A stretch of 64,000 bases of DNA from Morchella semilibera. Its lineage: Eukaryota; Ascomycota; Pezizomycetes; Pezizales; Morchellaceae. The translations under genes and the position numbers were made by a program. Of the stretch, positions 34,116 to 46,180 are shown piece by piece. The DNA is taken from assembly GCA_009192285.1 (NCBI GenBank), contig WBVU01000003.1:1023973-1087972 (forward strand), given 5' to 3'. The notes below the pieces were generated by a model that saw nothing but the letters and a program-made list of their open reading frames with translations, was not told the DNA's origin and did not search any database. Position 1 is the stretch's first letter. Each line of letters begins with the position of its first letter.

Positions 34116-37100
34116 AGGTAGGGCTGTATATCCTTGTGTTTTGAGGTGTAAAAACTTTGTACAACAAGCTATCAACTTAAGCCGCGGTTGAAATGCAGAG
34201 AGAAGCTCTTTGGCATTCTATCCATCCAATGAAATACCCCTAGTCTATGAAATAAATATGTTTGTTTGAAATCCCTCACAATACATTGTACCCGGGGGTG
34301 CCGGAAAGCGATGCAACGATCAAATAGCCCATGTTCCTCAACAACCAAGCTAGCTAGCGGAATCTAGAGCAAATCTATGGTGACTTAGAAGCTGGGAGTC
34401 CTAGTTATGGTAAGAATATGTAGCTCTTGCCTCTCCTTTTATAACGTCTCCTGTCATCAGTTGTTCTTTTGCGAGCTAAAGGCTCAAATCAATGACTGGA
34501 AAAAACATGCAGGTCTATTCTCGAGACTCATACACATGACTAAAATATCTATGTTATTTAAAACCTTGTGTTGTTTTAAGGGTTGAGGTTCTGAGTACCT
34601 TTCCGCGTTTCCGGTCAAACGTTGCATCACTTTCCAGCACCCCCAGGTACGTACATCATTACTAACCCGAGATTTAAAAAAATTCAGAATGTTGGAAGAT
34701 TTTTCCTCCTTTCCTCCTTTCCCTCCTCCACCACCACCCCTTCCTTATATTTTTCTCTTTCTCTTACAAATATGCCACCGAGTCCGATTCTCCTGTTGTA
34801 AACATGAATGAATTCCAAACAAATGATTTCAATTTTGATGGGGGGTAGGTATACCCGTATAATCGGGATTACGTCTACCTGGTCCTTAATAACACACCTT
34901 GAGAGTCCGTTTGCCTGGGGTTCTGAATTCGGGAAGTAGGGACTTCGGGGTTTGGACGATGCTCCCCCCCCCCTCCTTCCTCCATAAGCGAAGGCATAAG
35001 ATGGTCCTACATCGTAATTTCATATCACAGCCGCATCTGTTTAGCTCTTGTTGAATCAAGTTTAAAACACTCAGTCCAACTCCAAATACCGTGTTTAGCA
35101 GAAGCATTGTTTCGTGCACCTGCTTCTTGATATTTAATCCTCAACTCAAATTTCTCGTCGCTTTCTAACAGGGGTACCCTAATTCCCAGAACGTCTACAC
35201 CACAAACCTCACACCAACCCTCGCCGTGCTCTCAGGTTGAGCTTTCTGCACAATTTTATTCTTGATGGAAAGAAGCATCATGAACTCCCATGTCACCATA
35301 TCCCCCCTTGCAGAAAGAAATGGTAGACACCGGTGAAGAGTTGTTGAACATTTGTGGTAAGGGAGGAGGTAGTTTGAGAGAAATATCGGTAGAAATGAGC
35401 ATGCAAAATGAAGTATAGCGCAAGAAGCGGTCACAAAACGCCGGTGTAGAGAAACGGCGGTGGAAGACCGAGGGATGCTATCCCCTTGCTGTATATCACT
35501 CCGGAATGATGGAGCCGCATAGGTTGATTATGATCAGGACTTTGTCTCTGAACGTGCGGAGCAGGCGACTATAGAATCGATCAAATACTCGCAGGTTCGT
35601 GGTGGTATCAATCTTGCTGCTCGTTTTTAGATAGGTGGTAAACCTGCCTGGGGATTTATAGGGATATAAAGGGAAGTACATGTATCTTTCAAAAACATTG
35701 GTGTGATGCATGGGTAAAGTTTTAAATGCTTGAATAATATACTCAAAACATCGACCCTATGTTTCCGGCAGACCTGATACAGTTTGCTGTAGCATTCACT
35801 ACATATTCGTGTATAGATGCAGTAACAATTGGCTATAAGGGTAAATCAAAATCAGAGTATAAGGAGGAAAGGCGTGGGTTTACTCTACATGAATCTTCGG
35901 TGATGGTGGTCGGCACAACACCGGCGGGGAAGCCGGTCTGTAGGAGACTCCATAACAATGACCACCACTTCCGCCATCATAGCTAGGGCTGTGCTCGCCA
36001 TAGAGAAGACACCGATTTCTAGGAAACCCTAGGAGAAAGCGGGTCCGGGTTGTTGCAAGAATGCTTATCGATATCGCAAGCTTATTTGGTCTAGAGTTAG
36101 GTGAGAGGGGAGTCATGGTAGGTGGGTATGTTGATCCGATAAAGTGGAGTGATTACAGACTTCTTCCACGAAGTGCTATCACTACTAGTAGGTGATGTAT
36201 CCACTCAATGTGGTTCGGTGTTAACGATGTGTACCTGGGTGAATAAGGGGTACAACAGTTATTACCACCAAGAAAATGAAAACAGAAATTACCTCATATC
36301 CTTCAACCGATCGGATGGGATTTCTATCATTTCAGGGTATTTACCATGCCAACCCGAAAAATGTTGTAGTGTTCTTAGTTTGGTGGAGGGGGGATGATAG
36401 ATGTACATGTATTTGGTGTAATTATGGTCACTACACGTATCTTGCTACTGCCACCTAGTCATGTCATATGTTGAAATGGACGGAAACTTGTGTACGTTTT
36501 ACCATTTTCTACAAGCCAAAAATGCTCAAAGTTTTGCCAACATGGCTTAAATAAAGAAATAAACACCTGTAATGTATCTTAATTCTCTATAAATACACAC
36601 CCTGTTCTGTATCCCTTCTTCAGTATCCTCAGTCCGCTTCTTCACAAGAAACATCTACAAATTATGAACTCTCCGACCCAGCACGGACACTCCAGTTTGG
36701 CCATAACTCGATAGTATCGACCCTAAATCCATACAAGCATATCTATGGGCCTCTTTGATATTCATATCCCTTCTCTGTATCGACTCCCGAGCGCCACAGA
36801 CATACCACTCCATCCTCCCCTCTTCAGTATATTCGATAAAGGGAGTGCTGCGAGAAGTGATATGGTGACTATCGCAGTTGCTCCTCTCGAAAATATCTTG
36901 TCTCTCGATTAATTTTTTATCTTCGCTTGGGGATTTTGAGAGAACATTAACTCCCTATGAATACAAGCTACTATGAGGAGAGGATGCCGTACAGGCATGT
37001 GGACAATGTCTTGTCTATCATAGACCTTAGAGAGGTAGCTACCCGTTGACGCATCTAGAAAATTCCTCAAACCACTAATCTTATTCTGTAGAGAGAAGAC

Positions 37101-37246
37101 GAGGCGGCCCGCGATTCTTATTTTTGAGCGGTTTCCGTGGCAATTGGCGTTCTTAATGAGATAGTTGTGTCAAACGTGGTTTGCCCATTTGTTATAACCA
37201 AGTATTAGCTTAGGTTGAATTGGAGCGTGTTGCGGTTTCCCAAGCC
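34116..37246. other. Intergenic, no gene recognised
   Basis: About 3 kb without a supportable gene. TACATGTA lies at 35677-35684 and 36404-36411. A two-purine/pyrimidine-rich tract (CCTTTCCTCC-type) lies near 34705-34750. Confidence 0.5.
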
Positions 37247-37510
37247 TCAAGTTGTAGAATATACCCTATTCCCTCTGCCAACGCGCCATATTATCTCCAA
37301 TCTTTTGATGTTTGTAATTAAGGTGTATTTTCGTGCGGTGGGTCCGTAATCTGCAATATTGTTTCCTTTTCCAAGCTCTCGGTCATCGCCGGGGTAATCC
37401 GCCCGGGTCTTTAGTCTCGTTTGTGTAGGGGTATGAGATATGTGAACTAAGAAATATTTGAGGGCGAGGGTCCTGATACCTGGTAGATTAGTGGAGAGGG
37501 CGAGAACCAT
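37247..37510 (-). CDS. Possible small protein, 87 aa
   Basis: An open frame starting MVLALSTNLPGIRTLALK with a basic, polar second half (TRADYPGDDRELGKGNNIAD) and a basic C terminus (RLEIIWRVGRGNRV). Composition is more protein-like than the other frames nearby, but it could be one exon of a broken gene. I recognise no domain and no neighbour supports it. Confidence 0.25.
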   Translation of the reverse strand: MVLALSTNLPGIRTLALKYFLVHISHTPTQTRLKTRADYPGDDRELGKGNNIADYGPTARKYTLITNIKRLEIIWRVGRGNRVYSTT

Positions 37511-39105
37511 ATAGTAGTAGAGGAAGAGTATATGCCATTAGTTTGCCTACCCTAGTCAACATAGTTTAGCACATTATAGCCCCATATGAGCCCACTCTCT
37601 TGGCAGAAACATGCAGTTTGATCGTGCAAAGTTCTGCATCGCGAAACGGTACGTGCTATTACTGACGCATCATCTAGAGTGTAGTGAGACCGGATACATC
37701 GGCGGCAGATGAGGTTTGCTGCGCTAGGGATACTTGACAGCTTTCCTTTGCGTTATGTACATGTAGGTAGCTCGACTCTATCGCTTAGTGTATAGCGCTT
37801 ACGCGGAGACAGCAGGGGGCGGAGCACAGTGGTGGCCAGACATGGCCTCGGCACATAGAGGGTTGGGCGGAAATCTTTCACATTGGGTGGCTGTCTTGGG
37901 CGGGAAGAAAAGACGCACTTGCACTAGAATGCTGAGGCGAGCCCGGGTGTCTTCAAATCATGGCTCAGCTTTTTATAGCCATAGAGAAAAAGAAAAACAG
38001 GCGAGGAGAGGGCGGACATAATGTCAGGGCAGTTTTAGAACGGTCAGACCTTCCGTTGAGGGGCTGAGGCGGCGGAGAAGCAGTGAGGAAAGAGGGAGTG
38101 GAGGTTGTATTGACACAATGATCGTTGTAGCCTTGGGGCGGCGTGTCGATGTTACTGCCTAGTCCTACTGTAAAACGAGGGGGAAAAAAAATCAAGTCAC
38201 AGATGATCACTCGGGCTTGGCGGCTCTTGGCGGCTAGATAGTCCAGCAAGGAGTATGATATTTTTCCAGCACAATCAAAACAACGCCATACCACGGCCTT
38301 GAAGTAAAGGAGAGGAGCTATGGGATCCTTTCTATATTTGAGATTGGGATTCGGATATCTCTCGTGCAGGCACTGAGTAGTGGTGTTTTTTGGCGATTTC
38401 TTCCGATTCTTCATACCAGCGCAGGTCAGAAAGCTGTACTTGACACGGTTGTAACGCAACACCAATCAGGTTGGACACGAAGGACGTTTTTTCTGCGGAG
38501 GGGGGTGGGATATCTTTGGAGTCCGGGAGGAAGGTTTGAGACCTAGGTGGCTTGTGGGGTAATAGTCATGTTGGTGTATTTGTAGGAGGGAAACTATGGA
38601 CAACAGCCCTTTTTTTTTTGGCGTTCTCTAACCAACGTACCCGACTTCATATTTTTTCTATTGGATTTCGGAATAGTCAGTGGCCAGTGTTTTGAAAAAC
38701 AAAAATAACTATGGCTGAATAGTTTTCGTACAGAAAGATGAGCTATAGACCTGAAGGGACTGCAACTACAGTATCTCTCGTTCAAAAAAGATAGGATCAA
38801 GTCTTTATGTTTTAGAGACAAAATCGCAAATGCGTTGCAAAGATTGCGGTCAAAATGTTTTCCGCGGTGAGGAAGTAAAGTGCAAAGGTGATACTGTTTG
38901 CTTTAAATGCTGAAAGACCAGCCAAAAAAAAACTAATTATATTTTTATTACTATTCTTTCTTTAATGATTATCCTTGGGTCAGTAATATTAATAATCTAT
39001 TTTAAGAAATCACTAGCGAGGTGGTACTGAACCAAGTGTGAGGGAAGTAAACCTTTTTCAATATTAGTAAAACCCCAACTATAGTAGCTTCGGTCCCTAG
39101 TTTGA
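37511..39105. other. Intergenic, AT-rich toward its end
   Basis: TACATGTA is at 37758-37765. The minus-strand 166-codon frame at 37965-38465 is within chance length. From about 38620 the sequence becomes AT-rich. A 27-codon frame at 38830-38910 is noted separately. Confidence 0.5.
38830..38910 (+). other. Tiny cysteine-rich frame with zinc-finger spacing
   Basis: ATG to TGA encodes 27 residues with two CxxC pairs, MRCKDCGQNVFRGEEVKCKG then DTVCFKC. The pattern resembles half of a zinc ribbon or LIM-type finger. It has no supporting context and may be a relic of a longer gene. Confidence 0.25.
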
Positions 39106-39150
39106 CTTGGCAGCGAGTGCTTCACTATGTAGCACTCGCCGAACGCCAAG
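39106..39150. repeat. Compound hairpin repeat, copy 1
   Basis: Nested palindromes: outer CTTGGC / GCCAAG and inner GCGAGTGCT / AGCACTCGC around a nine-base loop. A second copy of the inner hairpin plus right flank lies at 39941-39976 in the same orientation. Confidence 0.65.
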
Positions 39151-39201
39151 ACACGTGGCTCCATAACCGCCGCCCGATATCTTCAAAGCAAAGCCAAAAA
39201 T

Positions 39202-39760
39202 ATGATGGACAACTGCGAGACTGGGAAAATTTCTAGGGAGTGCGGTGTGCGATGCGAGCTTTCTGGATGCGCTATTGCTATAAGCGCAGCTGACATGAGT
39301 CGTCATGTAGCACTACCGATAGAGCTCATGCATGTATGGATGTGTCCCCTGAAGCTTGAATGGATGTCGGCCTTTTATACAGGTGTGTTGGGTGGGGCGG
39401 CTGAGACGGCAAAACCAAGAGACGGGCAAGGCTGTTCTCCGTTTATGGAGTTGATGCAGCAAGAAAAGAAGGAAGAGGAGTCAGAATGATATTTTGCAAA
39501 AGAATTATTTCGCAAGATAACCAGGGCACAAGGTGGGGCTTGCGCAAGAAGAAGAAGCTGAGGAAGAAAACATTATCAAAGAAACCAGGAGACTGGGAGT
39601 TGCCAACCAGAGAAATAGGGAAGGATATTGCTCAACAAACCGGGCACAAAACGAAGGCGAGAAAAATGAAAGAGAGGAAGAGCGAGCAAATGAGTTGCAA
39701 GAAATTGTAAGTGAAAACGTACATGTGCCTAAGTACCTCTACATTGCAATAACCCAGTAA
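39202..39760 (+). other. Open frames between the two hairpins, unknown
   Basis: A 95-codon frame (39202-39489) ends in a lysine/glutamate-rich tail, and an overlapping frame (39533-39760) continues in the same strongly charged style (ETRRLGVANQRNREG, then EKNEREEERANELQEIVSEN). Charged C termini of this kind are common in pogo-type transposases, and the hairpins on both sides suggest a mobile element. I cannot identify a catalytic domain, so this is a suggestion only. Confidence 0.25.
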
Positions 39761-39940
39761 CAATCCTTTATCGCCACCCAGCATTTCGCCAGCATTCCTT
39801 CAGTCCTGGTGGCCTCCTGCTCGTGGATCAATCTGGAAACGTAGCGAAATAGATTCTTAAGAATTGGCTATAGAGCTGAAAAGATTTGCAAATATTGTTA
39901 CTAAGAATAGTAACATTACTGCACTAGGAAAACTACAGGC

Positions 39941-39976
39941 CGAGTGCTTCACAGTGGAGCACTCGCGGATGCCAAG
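39941..39976. repeat. Compound hairpin repeat, copy 2
   Basis: CGAGTGCT / AGCACTCG around a nine-base loop, followed by GCCAAG at 39971-39976 as in copy 1. The two copies are 835 bp apart. Confidence 0.65.
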
Positions 39977-40580
39977 GCAACTAAGAGTACTAGTAGGTCA
40001 TGAGTTGCTGTTGTTAACGAGTGGGTGACTATTTCCATAAGTCGACGCTTTGGCGTGCATTGATCGGTGCCGGGATAGATTGCTCAGACGTTTATTGCGC
40101 AAACCGTAATTCCAATGTGACTTTGAAGAGTGAAGCGATAGTGCCGGGATCCGTTTTTGGAAGGCTATGCGTATTTTGCAGTACGTGCAGGTAACGTCTG
40201 TGTGTTGTGTGCTGGCGTGGAGGTAAGGAAATTGGAGCGCCTAAAGAGAAGGATCTGGGTATGGCTGTTTCATGAGGGAGGTATTGTAAGGTTATGTCGG
40301 TGCAAGTCGGCACACCTCTTTACATGTAGGTATGAAAGAGAAGCCTCGCGAGAGGAATAGGAGATTGTCTTCATAGTCGGATATTGTGCTGTGGTTGAGG
40401 CGCGTTCTGTACACACACCCACCTCACCTCACTCTCCCAACGCCCACACGCACGCACACACACACACAGAAACGAACCTGCCCCTCCCGCTCCCTCCCCT
40501 CCGTCCCCCGCTCTAGTACATCCGCACACCACTGTGCGCCCCCACCCTCTTTCTTCATTGTGCCGCACTCTACAGGAACC
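39977..40580. other. Intergenic and pyrimidine-rich leader with CA microsatellite
   Basis: TACATGTA lies at 40321-40328. From about 40420 to 40580 the plus strand is strongly C/T-rich with a CA/CACG microsatellite near 40448-40468, typical of the leader of a fungal gene, and leads into the ATG at 40581. Confidence 0.5.
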
Positions 40581-41245
40581 ATGTCGACTTCACATCTACA
40601 GAGGACTACAGCGGGGTTGGGCCTCAACCCCCCCCCCCATCATCAGGCGAGACTCCCGAGCCAATCATCTACATTGTGTTATTCGCATCATTTGGAGAAT
40701 TGAGAGACTCTCAGCATCTTGCAGGGGGATTAGGCTCGTCAATAGCAGTATCGCTAACACGATTTGTAGAAATAGAGATGGACATTGGAGGACTGGCCAG
40801 CTCGTTCCCAAAGTCCCGTCTCGCAGCGTAGCCTATTTCACACCGTCGTGGCCCTGCGCTTTGCAATCGTTCTATCACAGTTATTTCGCTGGCCACCTCT
40901 AGTAGATCAGCTATAGCGCCAGTGGTCTTGCTGCTGCTGTGGACTTTTGGCGATCAGTGATTTTCATGCTATACAAGAAATTTGAAAGAGTCATGATGAG
41001 TCTTCCCTATCGCTACCACAGGCCCTCCTAATAGACTGGGAAAATTTAACAGACCCTATCCTGAAGATACGAACACGAAGGGTCCACACCATGCCATGGA
41101 TCGGATTGATTCGTTTAAAGTCGCGTCGGGAGAAAAGAGCCCTGAGGGTGCCCCGGAGAGTCAGGAATACATGCAAAGAAGGAATTCCCCCCATCCAACT
41201 TGGAAGCTTGAAACCTCTATAAACAAGCTCTCAAATGTTGGCTAA
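40581..41245 (+). pseudogene. Hypothetical gene with frame breaks
   Basis: Unknown family. After a C/T-rich leader, ATG 40581 (ACCATGTCG) opens MSTSHLQRTTAGLGLN and runs into a C11 run (40628-40638). Past the run the coding signal continues in another frame (SSGETPEPIIYIVLFASF, then FVEIEMDIGGLASSFPKSR). An 83-nt intron beginning GTAGCC and ending ATCAG would join in phase 2 to YSASGLAAAVDFWRSVIFML. Near 41025 the frame changes again to NRLGKFNRPYPEDTNTKG and ends at a stop at 41243-41245. Two disruptions make it a likely pseudogene, although one lies in a homopolymer where base counts are unreliable. The opposite strand has open frames too, but its products look less protein-like. Confidence 0.35.
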
Positions 41246-44200
41246 TCCTACTTTCGCTGTTACTCGGCTACGTCTCTAGCTTACTTAGTGCTTCTCCCTC
41301 ACTCTTAGTCACAGTATACACTATGAAGCGCAACAGGCGCTCTAGAGAGGAGAATTGCTTGTCAAAGTTGGACCAAAGTGCTAGGGGCTGAAGATGTGTT
41401 AAGACTATAGGAGAAGCCTCTCTGCTTTTTCTATGGCGAAGGGATTGTTTCTTTCTCCCTTTGTGCATAGATGGCACATATTTTTCCCGTAAGTTAGCAA
41501 TCCATATTGTCGCGCATTTATCTGGGCTGAGAAAAGCTCTACAGTTTCCTTTCACAACCAACAGCACGGATGGCGAGTCACGAAATCTTCGTGCCCCTTT
41601 GGCTTCGGAATCCTTAGCCGCCTCTCTAGAAGCGAACCAAACCGAAAAAGAAGACACAGCCTCACCTCGCCTCAGGAAAAGGTTCACACTCACCGTCTTT
41701 AGGCAGCAAAACGGGTGTCTGTTGATAGGATAAAGCGCTCCAGAGGTTCGGTTGATCAGATTTGATGAACTTCCCTTTCGAAGATACTGATCGGTCTTGA
41801 CCAGTTGAAAAGCTAGGAGTATAGTCGCTGATAGGTTCCTACATAATGCAATGCACGTCACCCGAGGGTTTGACTAGTCTATGGTGACGAACTCTTCGTA
41901 ACGGAAGGGTCGAGAGCTATGGACTAGTTGAATGCCTGGGGGTACACACCCTAAGTCATGGTCCGGTAAGTTGTTGGCTGTTGGTCGTGGTATCCGAGGA
42001 TCCGATTAGTCTAAGTTGGGTTGTTGTGCTTCCAGCCCCGACAAGCGACTAAGGCCAGCTGATATCCTGGGAGTACGTGTTCTAGGGAGCAGCCACAGCA
42101 TATGTGAGCTAGAGAACCTCTCCTTTGATAATCGAGAGCTCTCACAGCCTTTGGTGGGTGTGATTCATAGTATCAAATGAGGAGAGATGATAGAATGCCG
42201 GAGGCAGCAAACAAACATGAGGATGCATCTTGATATCGCTGTGAGACATCCTCAGGTGATTATGGAACGGGCGGTTGAAGCCCTATTCTTGGGAGACAAA
42301 ATCACTATAACTTGATGTGCATCTGGTGGATAGGTTTCATACTCTCGAGAAAGCCTTTGTCAACGCTCGCGGTATTTACAGGTACAGACGGTTAGTGGGA
42401 CCTACACGCCGCCGGCCCCTTTCTTATACCATCTCATCGCTACGATTGAAGAACATTTTTTGCACTAGGTATTATAGGGCTCTACAACTTACAGAATATG
42501 GGTGACGGAAATGACAAAAGATAACAGTAGGAAAATGGTCCGCAGCGAGTAGCCACCAACCAAGGCTTTTTATCATCTACCTGGATACTCCTTTGGCACT
42601 TTTGCAGGGCCCTCGGTGCAAGAGCAAAGAATTCGTCGACAGGCTAGAAAAGAAAGGTCTGTCACGGTACCTCAGCCTCGGCCGAGCGATGTCATCTCAA
42701 GTATTCTTTTCCATTGCTGCACTCTGTCTTTTTCGCTGGCGGGAGAAAATCATCGTATCATTGGTCCCCTCTGTTAAACATTGGCCATGTGGTACTTGGT
42801 ATATCGGCATCTAAATTCACTTCTTCGTACTTCCTCTTATAGCACTGGTGGCTATTGTTTTCGGTGAAATGTCACATACGACTAAGAGCTACTAGGAGGT
42901 ATGGGTTAAAAATGATCAATTCTGTTAGTGATGGGACTAACCAATCATGCAGAAATGCAATGCCCTTGCCCTGCGACCAAATGAATAGCTTGAGAGAATG
43001 AATATGATTGGCGACGAACATTTGAGGGAGAGGTTCACGTTCATCACTACCTTACACGATTCTGCAGATTACCCTCCACATCTTATATAGACCCCAGAAA
43101 GCACTGATCCAATTGAGCAGTGTTCTCTTTCCATCAAGTCCTTTCTTATTGCCCATATGAGAGTGCCGTCAAACTTTCATGGGTGGAGTTTGTCAATTTT
43201 CCGTGATCATCCACCTGTACGTATATTCGTACGCCAATGAAGGTAGTTGATTGGTAACAGTCACACTGCCTCTGAAGGTATCTTGTGTGGCTAGCTGGCA
43301 CTCCTTGCTATCCCCTGGCCCTCCTATTCTTCATCTAATCGTGCACCACGTCCCATCCCATTTCCCAGTTCACGTATATATTGATTTGTGCTCCACTTCC
43401 GCGAGCCAAGGGGGAGGGGAGTTGCGCGGCATGGGAGGTACCGTGCGACAGTTGTGATCATTTGGCATATTATGGCGCGAGAGTATGTAAATTATCACTG
43501 TACGAGAGTGGAGTGGGAGAGGGGGGGGGGGTGCCGCGGCGAACATGGGGACTACAACGTTCCCATAGCGCCCACATGAGCAAGGAACATGTTGTTCTTG
43601 AGGGAAAAGACTTTGTGTTTTACAGCCTAAATGCACCTGCAACAAGGTGGGAGCAGAATCTTTCTCTTAGATATACTCAGTGTTTCATCTCCTACATTAT
43701 CATTCCTTCTAAATTAGTAAGTGTAGAGCGGTTTCGCATGGCGCAGGCAGTGGAGCACCTAGGGATGGGCCAGTGAGAGAGAGGGGCGTAAAGAGGGACT
43801 GCATGTATTTGTGACCTACCTCAGCTGGTAGGTCACTCACTCCGGAGCTTACACACGGGGTTGTGTATAGGGAAACTACATGTAAGTACATGTACGTAGA
43901 GGGCTACAGTTGCTTTCTATGCCCACCGCACGTTAAACTAGCTCTCAGCATAAAAAAGAGTCGCTCTAGAACGCGTCACGTAGGGAAACGCGTCTGGGAG
44001 GGGAGGAGGGGGAGAGGGGAAGCCTTCGCTCAGAATCCCCGCCTGTCGCGTCCCACAATTTACGCAAAGCGCATCTTCGCCTAGTGTAGGGGGTGATTCC
44101 GAGTGATGCAACATGACTGCTTTTTTTCCTCTCCTTTTTTTTTTTTTTTACTCAACTTGAGGATAGGTACTGTGCCTTTCTATGCAACACAAGCCTACCC

Positions 44201-45246
44201 ACAATTACCGCCCACGGTTCATACATGTAGTTATTGTGATTAGCATATGAAGAATTACATCATCTAAGATTTAGAGAGTCTCTGCTGCGTTTTCTGTTTT
44301 CTTCTTTTTTTTTTTTGTTCCTGTTGGCTCCGTGAGTTTGGATGTTTGCCGATTCATCTCCGCGTTGAGCTTACATCTTGTGTTTTTTCTTTACTATTAT
44401 TGTTTTATGACATTTTTCAAGGTCATCGAGATGGCTTGCGGACGTAGAGTTAGGTTTGTTTTCCGCGTCTTGGGCGAATACTTTCTTGAAGGAACCTTTC
44501 CCTAATCCAGAGCATCAAGAAAAGGCATTCATTCAAATAGCGAAAGCCTCCAAATATGAAGCTCGCGACCTGTTTGTGCCTCCGGAGAATGTAACTTATA
44601 TTTCTGTAAGCCTCGCGGTATCTAAACAATCTCGGCCATTTGGAAGGTTAGGATCCGGCCTAAGGGAGCTATAAAGTGCTCGCAGCGCACTAGAGTATAC
44701 GGGGGGCTTAGAGGATGAGGGCAGCATAATTATTTATTGATGAGAAAGGAGGCATGGCCATAATCGCGTTTGGTCGAACTCACCTCTACCCACTCTTCCT
44801 TGTGCACATCATAAAACACCTAACCCTATTCCGACTTCCGAATGGAAGATATCGAAGAACTACTGAGTTACATTTATCTTTTCAGATGGGCGTCATAGGC
44901 GTAGGATGTGACGGAAGAACAAGGCGAGTTCAATAAACGCAATGCCTGAGTAAGAAGTAGGAACTAGGGTAGAGATAGATATATGTAACCTTTTGTGGTG
45001 CGCGTCCAGCGGCAGCTTTTTCAAAATTGATGTGACCAAACAGCCCCGCCCCGCCGTCCGCAAATAAAAGTCACCTCCACCTCCTCCCCTCTTCCTCAGC
45101 GCCCCATCTGCTGCACTCGTCAAACATCCAAACATCAGGTCCTTACCCACGATCCGACGAACTCATCACGCCAGCATCCCTCCTCACCTATCCAGCATCA
45201 AATAAAAAAGTTGATCATCGGAACTCAGTCCAAAGAGAATTCATTT
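41246..45246. other. Intergenic, gene-poor
   Basis: Four kb with no gene I accept. TACATGTA lies at 43877-43884, 43887-43894 and 44222-44229. Long T runs occur near 44120-44150 and 44305-44316. The 197-codon minus-strand frame at 41268-41861 is discussed under rejected items. Confidence 0.5.
44411..44674 (+). other. Possible isolated exon
   Basis: An open, protein-like stretch without an ATG reads SRWLADVELGLFSASWANTF then KEPFPNPEHQEKAFIQIAKA. It starts shortly after a stop and a possible acceptor (TTTCAAG). The helix-rich look could suit a DNA-binding helix bundle, but I recognise no family. Confidence 0.25.
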
Positions 45247-46180
45247 ATGGACGACAAGAAGGTACTGTCGATAATCCTTTCCCTTTCATTATATCCTTGT
45301 GGCCTAGATTTATCGTACTACAGTTCAAGTCCTAACATCTTCCAATCGTTTCCAGCCCCCTCGCTCCGCGATGCCCCAGAATATGACTCAATCCCCGCTT
45401 GCCGTCGTCCAGGACCATGCCGACGACCCCATGGACATTGATGCTCAGGACCGCGATGAACAGGCGATCCTAGGCGGCACGCGCGAACTTCAACAAGAAC
45501 TGATTGGTCGGTTCCGTGCTGCGCGTGAAGGATCTCAGCATATTCCCCCTAATCGTGAAGCCGGTTCTGCATCAAGCACTCCGCATAACTGCACCCCAGC
45601 CTCAGCTGTGCCTTTCAGGATGCTCTCTCTCTCTACCGGCCGAGACCCCGCCCTTGGAAATTCAGTCGATCTGGCTGGTGATGACCCAACCGGCCCTTTC
45701 GAAAATACCACCCCAGGATCTTTCCGCTACGATCTCGACGGCTCCCCTCTCCCGGCCAAGTATCGTGCCAGCCGTTCTGGAGGTCCCCGCCAGCCTGGCA
45801 ACAGCGTTGCGCACAAAGACCCCGAGAATAGGCCACTCGATATAGTGTCCCCGCTCCAACCTGTTGGAGTGACTACTATTCCTGCCCCGGTCGATGGCGA
45901 GCCGGCTACTCCTGCCGTCCGCAGAGGCTCCGCTGCTCTTTTCTCTCGCTCTCCACCACCGACTAATGATGAAAGGAGCGCCCAGCTAGAGAGGAAGCTC
46001 ATGGGAAGGTTCGATCGTAAGGAGCTCAAGTGGCTCAAAGACGAATACGAAGCGCGCTCCCTCAACATGGTCGAACTTACTGCCGCATACAACGAACGCC
46101 ACCTCGACGATCGTACCTGCTCAGAGATCACCAATGCGTTGAGTATTGTCATTGAATGGGAACGTGAAGCTGCTGCCTAG
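45247..46180 (+). CDS. Hypothetical protein with Myb/SANT-like C terminus, 279 aa, two exons
   Basis: No named function. Exon 1 (45247-45261) encodes only MDDKK. A 94-nt intron with a GTACTG donor, a perfect CTAAC branch at 45332 and a TTTCCAG acceptor joins in phase 0 to exon 2 (45356-46180). Most of the protein is disordered and rich in proline, serine and arginine, with an acidic stretch near the start (DDPMDIDAQDRDEQ). The last 70 residues form a helical module (FDRKELKWLKDEYEARS, then LTAAYNERHLDDRT, then SEITNAL) whose spacing of tryptophan, FN/YN-type and EI-x-x-L residues recalls Myb/SANT-like DNA-binding domains. That assignment is by eye. It converges on the gene at 46994-48658, which ends in a similar module. 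A G-rich tract follows the stop codon by 170 bp. Confidence 0.75.

Noticed and set aside
37965-38465. 166-codon minus-strand frame
   Set aside because: Within chance length. The ends are low-complexity and there is no splice or start support.
41268-41861. 197-codon minus-strand open frame
   Set aside because: A frame of this length is expected about once by chance in 64 kb. It lacks domain features, the other strand is partly open too, and the start context is poor.
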